Assembly: GCA_024707145.1 (NCBI GenBank)
Contig: JANQAI010000011.1
Location: 434,001 to 498,000 of the forward strand
DNA length: 64,000 nucleotides
DNA from: Magnetospirillum sp.
Lineage (GTDB): Bacteria; Pseudomonadota; Alphaproteobacteria; Rhodospirillales; Magnetospirillaceae
Direction of reading: 5' to 3'
A program made the translations under genes and the position numbers. Under the pieces are notes generated by a model. That model did no database searches and had not been told where the DNA came from. It saw nothing but the letters and a program-made list of their open reading frames with translations. Below, piece by piece: positions 10,178-17,713 of this stretch; the first letter of the stretch is position 1, and each line of letters opens with the position of its first letter.

Positions 10178-10288
10178 CGTCATGCCCGTGCTTGACACGG
10201 GCATCCACGCGTTTCCGCCTCACCAGCTGTTTCCACGCAGGAATTTGCGGTGCCACGTGGATGCGCGGGTCAAGCCCGCGCATGACGA
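10178..10288. repeat. Palindromic repeat family A, copy 1
   Basis: A left arm at 10178-10209 (begins CGTCATGCCCGTGCTTGACA) is the near-complement of a right arm at 10256-10288 (begins CGTGGATGCGCGGGTCAAGC). Each arm also folds on itself (CCCGTG..CACGGG; GCGCGGG..CCCGCGC), so the element can form either one long stem or two small hairpins. A second full copy is at 57468-57566. Confidence 0.85.
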
Positions 10289-10321
10289 GCAACGGGCTCT
10301 CCAGAATTCCGTGAAGAACCA

Positions 10322-10421
10322 TTTTTTCACCACCATGGGCACCAAGAACACCAAGACGGTCGTTGTGGGGCGGTCGTCTGCCTCCTGTGACACCCTCTTG
10401 GTGCCCTTGGTGGTGAAATCG
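10322..10421. repeat. Palindromic repeat family B, copy 1
   Basis: TTTCACCACCATGGGCACCA and following bases (10322-10359) are the reverse complement, with a few mismatches, of 10393-10421 (CTCTTGGTGCCCTTGGTGGT then GAAAT). A second copy is at 11141-11236. Confidence 0.8.
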
Positions 10422-10569
10422 AGGCCGTGTCCCTACAGGCACGGTGTCTGGCTTGTTGCTTCCGTCCTCTCGTCATGCGCGGACTTGATCCACGGGCGTC
10501 CGGCTAAGGATTGCGCCACGCACCCGGAATGCCCGGCTACCCTTGGCCTCACGGCCATCAGCCGTTCAA

Positions 10570-10681
10570 GAAACACAGATGAACACAGGCGCCTGACGTG
10601 AACACAGGCGCCTGACGGCGCACACAGATGAACACAGATAAGGAAAAACATATCCGTGTTTATCGGTGTTCATCTGTGTTC
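10570..10681. repeat. Palindromic repeat family C with a 19-bp tandem duplication
   Basis: ACACAGATGAACACAGATA (10622-10640) is the reverse complement of 10661-10679 with one mismatch, around an A/T-rich loop. Immediately upstream the unit TGAACACAGGCGCCTGACG occurs twice in perfect tandem (10580-10598, 10599-10617), each with an internal palindrome CAGGCGCCTG. Confidence 0.85.
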
Positions 10682-10760
10682 CATGGAACCGATGGTGCCG
10701 GAGCCCATCCAGGTTTGCTCAGCGCATCCACGTGGATCGCCGGGTCGCGCCGAACCGGGG

Positions 10761-10976
10761 CTATCCCCCACGCTGCTCGCGGCAATAGGCCCGGAACTGG
10801 CCGCGCAGGGTTTCGCCCGCATCGATCAGGTGGCCGCCGATCCAGGCAAGGGCGTCGGTAGGATAGGCGTCGTGGCGGGAAAAGCCGAAGACCTGGATGG
10901 TCTCGGCGATGGCCTGGACGGCGTTGATGGCCTCTTCCCAGGCAGTGGGGTCGAATGTACTGTGCGCGTCAGCCAT
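10761..10976 (-). CDS. Small hypothetical protein (71 aa)
   Basis: A 71-residue, soluble, mildly acidic protein beginning MADAHSTFDPTAWEEAINAV, with predicted amphipathic helices and no membrane segment. ACGAGGAGCATTC upstream of the ATG at 10976 provides a convincing ribosome-binding site, which is the main reason to accept it. It stands alone between repeat elements. I do not recognise the family and assign no function. Confidence 0.65.
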   Translation of the reverse strand: MADAHSTFDPTAWEEAINAVQAIAETIQVFGFSRHDAYPTDALAWIGGHLIDAGETLRGQFRAYCREQRGG

Positions 10977-11140
10977 GACCGAATGCTCCTCGTAGGGTCG
11001 GTTGTGGTCAGGCCGGGCGGGGTGTTCCTAGCACCCCGTTCGGCCGCTTATCATTGTATGCGAGGGGGCGGGGGGACGCAACCGCTGATCGATGCGGCGG
11101 CCACCGCCCGGGGATGGCGTGCCGGGGAACACATTTTTAA

Positions 11141-11236
11141 TTTCACCACCAAGGGCACCAAGGGCACCAAGAGGCCTGCCGTGAAGCACGCGCTCTGCCT
11201 CCCGGCACACTGCCTTGGTCTCCTTGGTGGTGAAAA
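11141..11236. repeat. Palindromic repeat family B, copy 2
   Basis: TTTCACCACCAAGGGCACCA with a second GGGCACCAAG unit (11141-11175) faces its reverse complement at 11213-11236 (CCTTGGTC..CCTTGGTGGTGAAA). It is the same family as 10322-10421. Confidence 0.8.
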
Positions 11237-11284
11237 TTCACGCTCGCCACAGACAATGCATCGAGTCGATTGAGGGATGGAGCC

Positions 11285-11308
11285 AACGAGCCAGACTTAG
11301 GGCTCGTT
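11285..11308 (-). terminator. Hairpin just after dadA
   Basis: AACGAGCC (11285-11292) pairs perfectly with GGCTCGTT (11301-11308) over an 8-nt loop, starting 3 bp past the dadA stop. There is no strong U-run, so termination is possible but not certain. Confidence 0.5.
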
Positions 11309-11310
11309 GC

Positions 11311-12561
11311 TCAGAACCGCTCCAGCCCCAGTCCCGCCATGTCAATGTCGGGCTGACGCCCCGAGACCAGATCGGCGACGGCCCGGCCCGAGCCGCAGGC
11401 CATGGTCCATCCCAGGGTGCCGTGGCCGGTGTTCAGGAACAGGTTGCGCAAGCGGGTGGCGCCCAGCAGCGGTACGCTGTCGGGGGTGACCGGGCGCAGG
11501 CCCGTCCACGCTTCCGCCTTGTCGTAATCGCCGGCCTGGGGGAACAGCGACTGGGCGTGGCGGCGGATCACCTGCCAGCGTTTCGGGTTCAGGCTGGTGT
11601 CGTAGCCGGTCATCTCGGCGGTGCCGGCGCAGCGCAGGCGGTTGCCCAGGCGCGAGAAGACGATCTTGTGCTCGTCGTCGGTGATGGAGACCGAGGGGGC
11701 GCGGCCCTCGGCGGCCGGCAGGGTGATGGAATAGCCCTTGGCCGGCACGATGGGCAGGCGCAGCCCCAGCGGGCGGGCCAGCAGCGGGCTGTAGCTGCCC
11801 GCCGCCAGCACGAAGGCATCCGCCGTCAACGGGCCGTTGTCGCTATCCGCGACGGCCACCCGTCCGCCGTCGGCGATCAGCGCGCGCACGGTGGTGCCGG
11901 TGCGGAAGGTGACGCCGCGCTCGGCGGCCAGGGCGGCCAGCCGTTCGGTGAACTTGTAGGCGTCGCCGCTTTCGTCGCCGGGGGTATAGATGCCGCCGGC
12001 CAGTTGATGGGACACCGGCGCCAGGGCGGGCTCGATGGCGACGCATTCGTCCGCCGCCTTGACCAGCCGGTCCAGCCCCCAGCTCTGCATCAGGCCGGCG
12101 GCGCCGCAGGCGTGCTCGAACTCGCGGGCGTCGCGGTAGACGTGCAGGATGCCCTCGGTGCGCTGGTCGTAGTCCAGCCCGGTTTCGGCGCGCAGCGCGC
12201 GCAGGCAGTCGCGGGAATAAAGGGCCACCCGCAGGGTGCGTTCCATGTTGAGCGCCACCCGCGACGGCGGGCAGTTGGCCAGGAAGCGCAGGCCCCAGGC
12301 CCACAGGGCGGGGTCCCAGCGCTGCCAGCGGAACAGCAGCGGCGCGTCCTCGCGCCCCAGCCATTTCAGCATCTTGGGCAGCACCGATGGGTTGGCCCAG
12401 GGCTCGGCATGGCAGGGCGAGACCTGGCCGCCATTGGCGAAGCTGGTTTCCAGGCCGGGGCCGGGCTGGCGGTCGACCACCGTCACCTCATGCCCGGCCT
12501 TGGCCAGATACCAGGCGGTGGCAGTGCCGACCACGCCGGCGCCGAGGACCAGCACCCTCAC
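11311..12561 (-). CDS. dadA: D-amino-acid dehydrogenase small subunit-type flavoprotein
   Basis: A 416-residue FAD-dependent oxidoreductase of the DadA/DAO family, which oxidatively deaminates D-amino acids to 2-oxo acids and passes electrons to the respiratory chain. The dinucleotide fold is VLGAGVVGTATAWYLAKAGH, followed by VTVVDRQPGPGLETSFANGG and VSPCHAEPWANP, all typical of DadA. The C-terminal FAD-contact motif is NTGHGTLGWTMACGSG. It starts with GTG at 12561, preceded by a near-perfect AAGGAGGT. It is divergent from nnrDE and has no alanine racemase neighbour here. Confidence 0.93.
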   Translation of the reverse strand: MRVLVLGAGVVGTATAWYLAKAGHEVTVVDRQPGPGLETSFANGGQVSPCHAEPWANPSVLPKMLKWLGREDAPLLFRWQRWDPALWAWGLRFLANCPPSRVALNMERTLRVALYSRDCLRALRAETGLDYDQRTEGILHVYRDAREFEHACGAAGLMQSWGLDRLVKAADECVAIEPALAPVSHQLAGGIYTPGDESGDAYKFTERLAALAAERGVTFRTGTTVRALIADGGRVAVADSDNGPLTADAFVLAAGSYSPLLARPLGLRLPIVPAKGYSITLPAAEGRAPSVSITDDEHKIVFSRLGNRLRCAGTAEMTGYDTSLNPKRWQVIRRHAQSLFPQAGDYDKAEAWTGLRPVTPDSVPLLGATRLRNLFLNTGHGTLGWTMACGSGRAVADLVSGRQPDIDMAGLGLERF

Positions 12562-12714
12562 GACCAACCTCCTTCGAAAAGCAAGGATGATGGTCGTAGC
12601 GCAACCGCCGCCGCCCGGCAATCCCCCGTGATGGGCAAGGGTGGGGCGCTGGGAATGCGGGTTGAAATGCCGCCGCTCCGGCATACCCTGGAAGCGGCAG
12701 CAGTGGAGACGATC

Positions 12715-14163
12715 ATGGGTCCCGAAGTGCTCTCGGTCGCCGAGATGTACCGTGCCGACGCGCTTGCCGTGGCCGGCGGCGTCACGGGCGAGCAGCTGAT
12801 GGAGGCGGCGGGCCATGCCGTCGCCCGCGAGGTGCGGCGGCGCTTTCCGCCCTGCCGCGTCGCCATCCTGTGCGGCCCCGGCAACAACGGCGGCGACGGC
12901 TTCGTGGCGGCGCGCCTGCTGGAGCGCGCCGGCTATCCGGTGCGTCTGGCCCTGTTGGGGGATGTCGTCAACCTCAAGGGTGACGCCGCCCGCATGGCCG
13001 GGCGTTGGCGCGGCCGCGTCGAGCCGCTGACTCCCGCCGTGCTGGACGGTGCCGGCGTGGTGGTGGACGCCTTGTTCGGCGCCGGGCTGGCCCGCCCGCC
13101 GGGCGGCGCGGCGGCCGAGGTCATCGCCGAATTGGGGCTGCTGCTGCTGCCCGTCATCGCGGTTGACGTGCCCTCGGGGGTGGACGGTGACACCGGGGCC
13201 ATCCTCGGCGATGCCCCCGACGCGGTGGCGACCGTCACCTTTTTCCGCAAGAAGCCGGGGCACCTGCTGCTGCCCGGCCGGCTGAAATGCGGCGAGGTGG
13301 TGGTGGCCGATATCGGCATTCCCGACACCGTGCTGGCCGAGGTGGAGCCGCCGGTGGCGGAGAACGCTCCCTCCCTCTGGGCGAAGGCTTTCCCCTGGCC
13401 GCGCGCCGACGGGCACAAATACGCCCGCGGCCACGTGGTGGTGGTGGGTGGCGCCGCCATGACCGGCGCTGCCCGGCTGGCGGCGCGGGCCGCCCGCCGG
13501 GTGGGGGCGGGGCTGGCGACCATCGCCGCGCCGCCCGAGGCGCTGGCGGTCTACCGGGCCGGCGATCCGGGCACCATCGTGGTGTCGCTCGACGATTATG
13601 CCGCGCTGCTGGGCGACCCGCGCAAGAACGCCGTGGTGCTGGGACCGGGCGGCGGCACCGGCGAGCCCATGCGCGCCCGCGTGCTGGCGGCGCTCAAGGC
13701 CGGCAAGGCGGCGGTGCTGGACGCCGACGCCCTGACCTCGTTCGCCGATGCTCCGCGCGAGCTGTTCAAGGCATTGTCGGCCAATGCGGTGCTCACCCCC
13801 CATGACGGCGAGTTCGCCCGCCTGTTCGGCAAGGCCGGGGGCAGCCGGCTGGAGCGGGCGCGTCAGGCGGCCGGCCGCGCCGGCGCGGTGGTGCTGCTGA
13901 AAGGGGCGGACACGGTCGTCGCCCATCCCGACGGCCGCGCCGTCATCAATGCCAACGCGCCGCCCTTCCTCGCCACCGCCGGCTCGGGCGACGTGCTGGC
14001 CGGGCTGATCGGCGGATTGCTGGCGGCGGGCATGGATGCCTTCGATGGCGCCGCCTGCGGCGTCTGGCTGCATGGCGCCGCCGCCGCTTCGGTGGGGCCG
14101 GGCCTGATCGCCGAGGATCTGGCCGATGCGCTGCCCCGGGTGTTGGCCCATCTTCATCCTTAG
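12715..14163 (+). CDS. nnr: Bifunctional NAD(P)H-hydrate epimerase / ADP-dependent NAD(P)H-hydrate dehydratase
   Basis: A 482-residue fusion that repairs hydrated NAD(P)H. The N-terminal epimerase domain shows CGPGNNGGDGFVAARLL and VDVPSGVDGDTG; the C-terminal ribokinase-like dehydratase shows HKYARGHVVVVGGA, GPGGGTGEP and the signature ATAGSGDVLAGLIGGLLAAG. The fusion architecture is usual for bacteria. I start at ATG 12715 with GGAGAC close upstream; a GTG at 12703 is an alternative. Upstream in-frame sequence is antisense to dadA and is not counted. Confidence 0.95.
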   Translation: MGPEVLSVAEMYRADALAVAGGVTGEQLMEAAGHAVAREVRRRFPPCRVAILCGPGNNGGDGFVAARLLERAGYPVRLALLGDVVNLKGDAARMAGRWRGRVEPLTPAVLDGAGVVVDALFGAGLARPPGGAAAEVIAELGLLLLPVIAVDVPSGVDGDTGAILGDAPDAVATVTFFRKKPGHLLLPGRLKCGEVVVADIGIPDTVLAEVEPPVAENAPSLWAKAFPWPRADGHKYARGHVVVVGGAAMTGAARLAARAARRVGAGLATIAAPPEALAVYRAGDPGTIVVSLDDYAALLGDPRKNAVVLGPGGGTGEPMRARVLAALKAGKAAVLDADALTSFADAPRELFKALSANAVLTPHDGEFARLFGKAGGSRLERARQAAGRAGAVVLLKGADTVVAHPDGRAVINANAPPFLATAGSGDVLAGLIGGLLAAGMDAFDGAACGVWLHGAAAASVGPGLIAEDLADALPRVLAHLHP

Positions 14164-14258
14164 GCAGGGGGCTTTAGACAGGGGTTATCCTCCGTCGGAT
14201 AACTTGCCCGGATTTGCGCGACCGGCGATTGTTGACCACATCCTTTGGAGAAGGCCTC

Positions 14259-15714
14259 ATGGATGAAGGACGCGAGACAGCCAGCATGACCCAAGTCGTT
14301 GGTACCTCCCTCATGGCCCGTCTCAAGGGTTTGGCCAGGCTGTGGCGCGACGTCGCCAGCGCTGCCAAGGGCGGTGAGACCCTGAGTTTCGCGCCCGACC
14401 TGCCCGATGACGATCTGGAGCGCCTGCGCCGCCAGATGCTGGCCTGTCTGGAGGGCCGGGGCGGCGAGGTGTCGGCGCGGGCCCGCGCCGCCGCCCTGGG
14501 GCGCGAGTACCTGTCGCTGTCGGGCGACGGCCGCAAGCGCTTCCTCGGCCTGATGGCCGGCAGTTTCGGCCCCGACCGCGAGCGGGTGGACGGCGCCACC
14601 CAGACCCTGCTGGCCGCCGGCGACGACGACGGCGCCCGCATCAAGGCCGAGGCCGCCCTGCGCGCGGCGCTGGAGCCGCCCTACACCCGGCTGCTGACCC
14701 AGTTCAACGCCCTGCCCGAGGGGGTGAAGTTCCTCGTCGACCTGCGCTCCGAGCTGGTCGGCCTGACCCGCGACAATCCGGCCCTGGCGGCCATGGAGGC
14801 GACGCTGAAGGATCTGCTGTCGGCGTGGTTCGACGTGGGCTTCCTGGAACTGCATCGCATCACTTGGCATTCGTCGGCCTGCGTGCTGGAGAAGATCATG
14901 GCCTACGAGGCGGTGCACGCCATCCAGGGCTGGGGCGACCTCAAGAACCGGCTGGATTCCGACCGCCGCCTCTATGCCTTCTTCCACCCGCGCATGCCCG
15001 AGGAGCCGCTGATCTTCGTCGAGGTGGCGCTGGTCAAGGGCATCGCCGGCAACGTGCATGAATTGCTGGACCCGGCCGCGCCGGTGGGTGATCCCGAATC
15101 GGCCGACACCGCCATCTTCTATTCCATCAACAACGCTCAGCGCGGCCTGAACGGCATCAGCTTCGGCAACTTCCTGATCAAGCGGGTGGTGGAGGAGCCT
15201 GAGCCGCGAGTTCAAGAAACTCAGGACCTTCGCCACCCTGTCGCCCCTTCCCGGCTTCCGTCCCTGGCTGGCCGACAAGCTGGCGCGCGGCGAGCCCGGC
15301 CTGCTGACGCCGTCCGAGCATCGCCAGCTCACCCATCTGTCCAACGGCCAGGGCGCCAAGGGCAGCCTGAAGGCGCTGGTAGAGGACGCCGCCTGGGTCG
15401 ATGACGCGCTGATCGCCGAAACCCTGCGCGCCCCGCTGACCCGGCTGGCCGCCCGCTATCTGGCGCAGGAGAAGAAGGGCAGGGACGGCGCCCGCGCGCT
15501 GGACCCGGTGGCCCATTTCCACCTGTCCAACGGTGCCCGCATCGAGCGACTGAACTGGCTGGCCGACACCAGCGCCAACGGCATGCGCCAGTCGCTGGGG
15601 CTGATGATCAACTATCTCTACAAGCTGGACGAGATCGAGGGCAATCACGAGGCCTATTCCGCCACCGGCAAGGTGGCGGTGTCGTCCGACATCAAGGCGC
15701 TGTTGAAGGTGTGA
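14259..15714 (+). CDS. Malonyl-CoA decarboxylase (frameshifted at ~15198)
   Basis: The joined product is ~484 residues. Malonyl-CoA decarboxylase converts malonyl-CoA to acetyl-CoA and CO2. Family-conserved segments include ITWHSSACVLEKIMAYEAVH, FFHPRMPEEPLIFVEVAL, YSINNAQRGLNGISFGNFLI and, after the break, FATLSPLPGF and HLSNGARIERLNWLAD. The catalytic His/Ser region is in the last segments. The reading frame breaks at GTGGAGGAG-C-CTGAGC; deleting one C at 15198/15199 restores VVEE-LSREFKKLRTF. The ATG at 14259 has TTTGGAGAAGG upstream. No other malonate genes are adjacent. Confidence 0.9.
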
Positions 15715-15726
15715 GGCATGGACGGC

Positions 15727-15851
15727 CTTCTCCCGCCCGGCGGGAGAAGGTGGCGCGGAACGCGCCGGATGAGGGGGCCGGGAACGAGGAGCTGCGCGGC
15801 TCCCTCACCCGGCCCTTCGGGCCACCCTCTCCCGTGAGACGGGAGAGGGGA
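15727..15851. repeat. Complex inverted-repeat element after malonyl-CoA decarboxylase
   Basis: Contains nested palindromes: CCTTCTCCCGCC / GGCGGGAGAAGG at 15728-15751, GGCGCG / CGCGCC at 15753-15768, and CCCTCTCCCGTGAGACGGGA with GAGGG at 15822-15846. The outer parts GATGAGGG and CCCTCACC also face each other. A fragment resembling its last hairpin (GACGGGAGAGGGGA) lies after clpX at about 21593-21606. It fills the gap between convergent genes and could terminate both. Confidence 0.75.
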
Positions 15852-15858
15852 AATAACG

Positions 15859-17190
15859 TCAACCCTGCCTGATTTCCCGCACGAACTTGTCCACCTGCGC
15901 GCTCAACACGGTGGAGTTCTGAGCCAGGCTGACGGCCGAGCCCAGCACCTCGCGGGCGGCGTTGCCGGTTTCGAAGGCGGCGGCCGAAACCCGTGCGATG
16001 GTGCCGGTGACTTCCTGGGTGCCCATGGCGGCCTGCTGGACGTTGCGGGCGATTTCCTGGGTGGCGGCGCCCTGTTCCTCCACCGCCGCGGCGATGCTGC
16101 CCGAGATGTCGTTGATCTGGCCGATGGTGGAGGCGATGCCGCCGATGGCGCCGACGGCGTCGCGGGTGGCGGCCTGCACCGCGCCGATCTGGGCGGCGAT
16201 CTCGTCGGTGGCCTTGGCGGTCTGGTTGGCGAGGCTCTTCACCTCGTTGGCGACCACGGCGAACCCCTTGCCGGCGTCGCCGGCGCGCGCCGCCTCGATG
16301 GTGGCGTTGAGCGCCAGCAGGTTGGTCTGGCTGGCGATGTCGTTGATCAGCTTGACCACCTGGCCGATCTTGCCGGCGGCCTCCTGCAGGCTTTCCACCA
16401 TGGCGTTGGTACGCTCGGCCTCCTCCATGGCGGACGAGGCGATGGCGGCGGATTGCGCCACCTGCCGGCTGATCTCGGCGATGGACGAGGACAGTTCCTC
16501 GGCGGCGGCGGCCACGGTCTGGATGTTGGTGGTGGCCTCCTCGGCGGCGGTGGCCACGGTGGTGGATTGCTGCGAGGTTTCCTCGGCATTGGCCGTCATG
16601 GTCCGCGCGCTGGCCTCCATCTGCTCGGCCGCGCCGGCCGGCTGGGCCACCACGCCCTGCACGTCGCGCTCGAAGGCGTCGGCCTTGGCGCCCAGTTCGC
16701 GGGCGATCAGGGCGGCGGTGTTGGTCTCGATGTAGACCGAGGTGGCCAGGTCCATGTCCAGATAGGCCGCCTTGTTCACCGCGGCGATGACCTGGGCCAG
16801 CTTCTCCGGCTTCTTGCGGTAGGCTTCGGCGGCCAGGGCGAACACCTTGTTCAGCACGAAGCAGTAGCCGGCGGTGTACCAGCGGGGCTCCAGCCCGACG
16901 CGCTGGTGGACCTTGCCGATCTCGGTGACGGTGGCGAAGTAGTGGTCGTCGAATTTGCCGGCGAAGACGCTATCCAGCCAATGCTTCTTCTGCATGGCGC
17001 GGGCATGGTCCATGCGGGCCGGCGCGGCGAACATGGCGGCGGTGGCCGGGGTGCGGCTCACGTGGCGGTAGAAGTCGTCGAGCAGGGCATCCACTTTCGG
17101 GGACAGTATTTCCCTGAACTCACGCAGCGTCCGGCAGGTTTCCTCGTCGATCTGAAGGAACGCCAAGCGTCCCGCGCGGTCCAAATCCAT
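15859..17190 (-). CDS. Globin-coupled (protoglobin) methyl-accepting chemotaxis protein, soluble
   Basis: A 443-residue HemAT-like aerotaxis transducer. Residues ~1-170 form a globin sensor domain with a candidate proximal haem His in [20 protein letters not shown], the motif typical of protoglobin sensors. The C-terminal half is a chemoreceptor signalling domain whose hairpin tip reads [40 protein letters not shown]. No transmembrane segment is visible, so it should be cytoplasmic and sense O2 or another gas. I prefer ATG 17190 because GGGGACGACACG precedes it; ATG 17214 is possible. Confidence 0.93.
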   Translation of the reverse strand: MDLDRAGRLAFLQIDEETCRTLREFREILSPKVDALLDDFYRHVSRTPATAAMFAAPARMDHARAMQKKHWLDSVFAGKFDDHYFATVTEIGKVHQRVGLEPRWYTAGYCFVLNKVFALAAEAYRKKPEKLAQVIAAVNKAAYLDMDLATSVYIETNTAALIARELGAKADAFERDVQGVVAQPAGAAEQMEASARTMTANAEETSQQSTTVATAAEEATTNIQTVAAAAEELSSSIAEISRQVAQSAAIASSAMEEAERTNAMVESLQEAAGKIGQVVKLINDIASQTNLLALNATIEAARAGDAGKGFAVVANEVKSLANQTAKATDEIAAQIGAVQAATRDAVGAIGGIASTIGQINDISGSIAAAVEEQGAATQEIARNVQQAAMGTQEVTGTIARVSAAAFETGNAAREVLGSAVSLAQNSTVLSAQVDKFVREIRQG

Positions 17191-17214
17191 CGTGTCGTCC
17201 CCAGACTTCGGCAT

Positions 17215-17551
17215 TGGCGAAAAGTAATATGATAGATCGGAAGGGGCGGTTCAACGCCTCAAACTTTGTGGGTAGGCATGATTTAACCGCGTTGACTTGG
17301 CCGTCTGTGCGTTACGTTTGGGTATATCCAAACGTATAGGATGTGCGTTGTCGATCCTATGAGAAATATCCTTAAAAGCAATACGGTTTATGGCTCTTGC
17401 CCCCGTTGCCGCCCATGTTGGGAAAAGGTCGCACAAGCCCTGTATCCGCGCGCGCGTCTATGGTATAGACCTCGGTTCCGGCGGGCCGGCCCCCCAGGTT
17501 TTCAGAAACCGCCCAGGTTTTTGAGGCCGAAGGTGTCGCGCACCTGCTCAC
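17215..17551. other. Intergenic stretch of ~337 bp between the globin MCP and tRNA-Leu
   Basis: No gene seen. It carries a 22-bp palindrome at 17314-17335 (listed separately), a small one GTCTAT/ATAGAC at 17456-17470, and the repeated phrase CCCAGGTTTT at about 17492 and 17510. It is A/T-richer than its surroundings and presumably holds both divergent promoters. Confidence 0.6.
17314..17335. promoter_or_regulatory. Perfect palindrome, candidate operator
   Basis: ACGTTTGG (17314-17321) and CCAAACGT (17328-17335) flank GTATAT, giving a perfect 8-bp inverted repeat with a 6-bp A/T centre. It lies about 125 bp upstream of the globin chemoreceptor start. This is the shape of a dimeric-regulator site; the regulator is unknown. 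Confidence 0.45.
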
Positions 17552-17636
17552 GCGGGCGTGGTGGAACTGGTAGACACACTGGATTTAGGTTCCAGCGGCG
17601 CAAGCCATGGGGGTTCAAGTCCCTTCGCCCGCACCA
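17552..17636 (+). tRNA. tRNA-Leu (anticodon TAG)
   Basis: An 85-nt class II tRNA with encoded CCA. The acceptor GCGGGCG (17552-17558) pairs with CGCCCGC (17626-17632), discriminator A then CCA. The anticodon arm is CTGGA-TTTAGGT-TCCAG giving TAG, the long variable arm is present, and GGTTCAAGTCC is the T-arm. It is immediately upstream of tig. Confidence 0.97.
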
Positions 17637-17713
17637 GTCGCTTCAGCTGCGCCTGGGGGCAACCGCGACCGCCGGTATTCTTGCAACGAATTGATTCGAT
17701 TGGCGAAAGACTG

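Larger units (their letters stand above)
10048..10760. other. Non-coding repeat cluster of 713 bp after comEC
   Basis: No credible gene. The stretch is made largely of three different inverted-repeat families (listed separately) plus a degenerate half-copy of the first family at about 10470-10493. A T7 run lies at 10131-10137 downstream of comEC. Confidence 0.75.
10977..11310. other. Intergenic stretch of 334 bp containing repeat family B
   Basis: Holds the promoter side of the 71-aa gene, a G-rich run at about 11061-11076, the second copy of repeat B and the dadA 3' hairpin. No coding frame I would support. Confidence 0.7.

Noticed and set aside
10178..10288. Insertion sequence ends
   Set aside because: The arms face each other over a ~46-bp spacer with no transposase and no target duplication; a palindromic intergenic repeat fits better.
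10580..10617. Possible CRISPR repeat
   Set aside because: Two directly abutting 19-bp units with no spacer and no cas genes; it is a tandem duplication.
11311..14157. A 948-codon minus-strand frame continuous with dadA
   Set aside because: The part above 12561 is antisense to nnr and has His/Gln/Gly-rich noise composition; dadA starts at the GTG at 12561.
11215..14163. A 982-codon plus-strand frame covering dadA and nnr
   Set aside because: Its first ~1500 bp are antisense to dadA, which has a clear start, ribosome-binding site and motifs; only the part from 12715 is a real gene.
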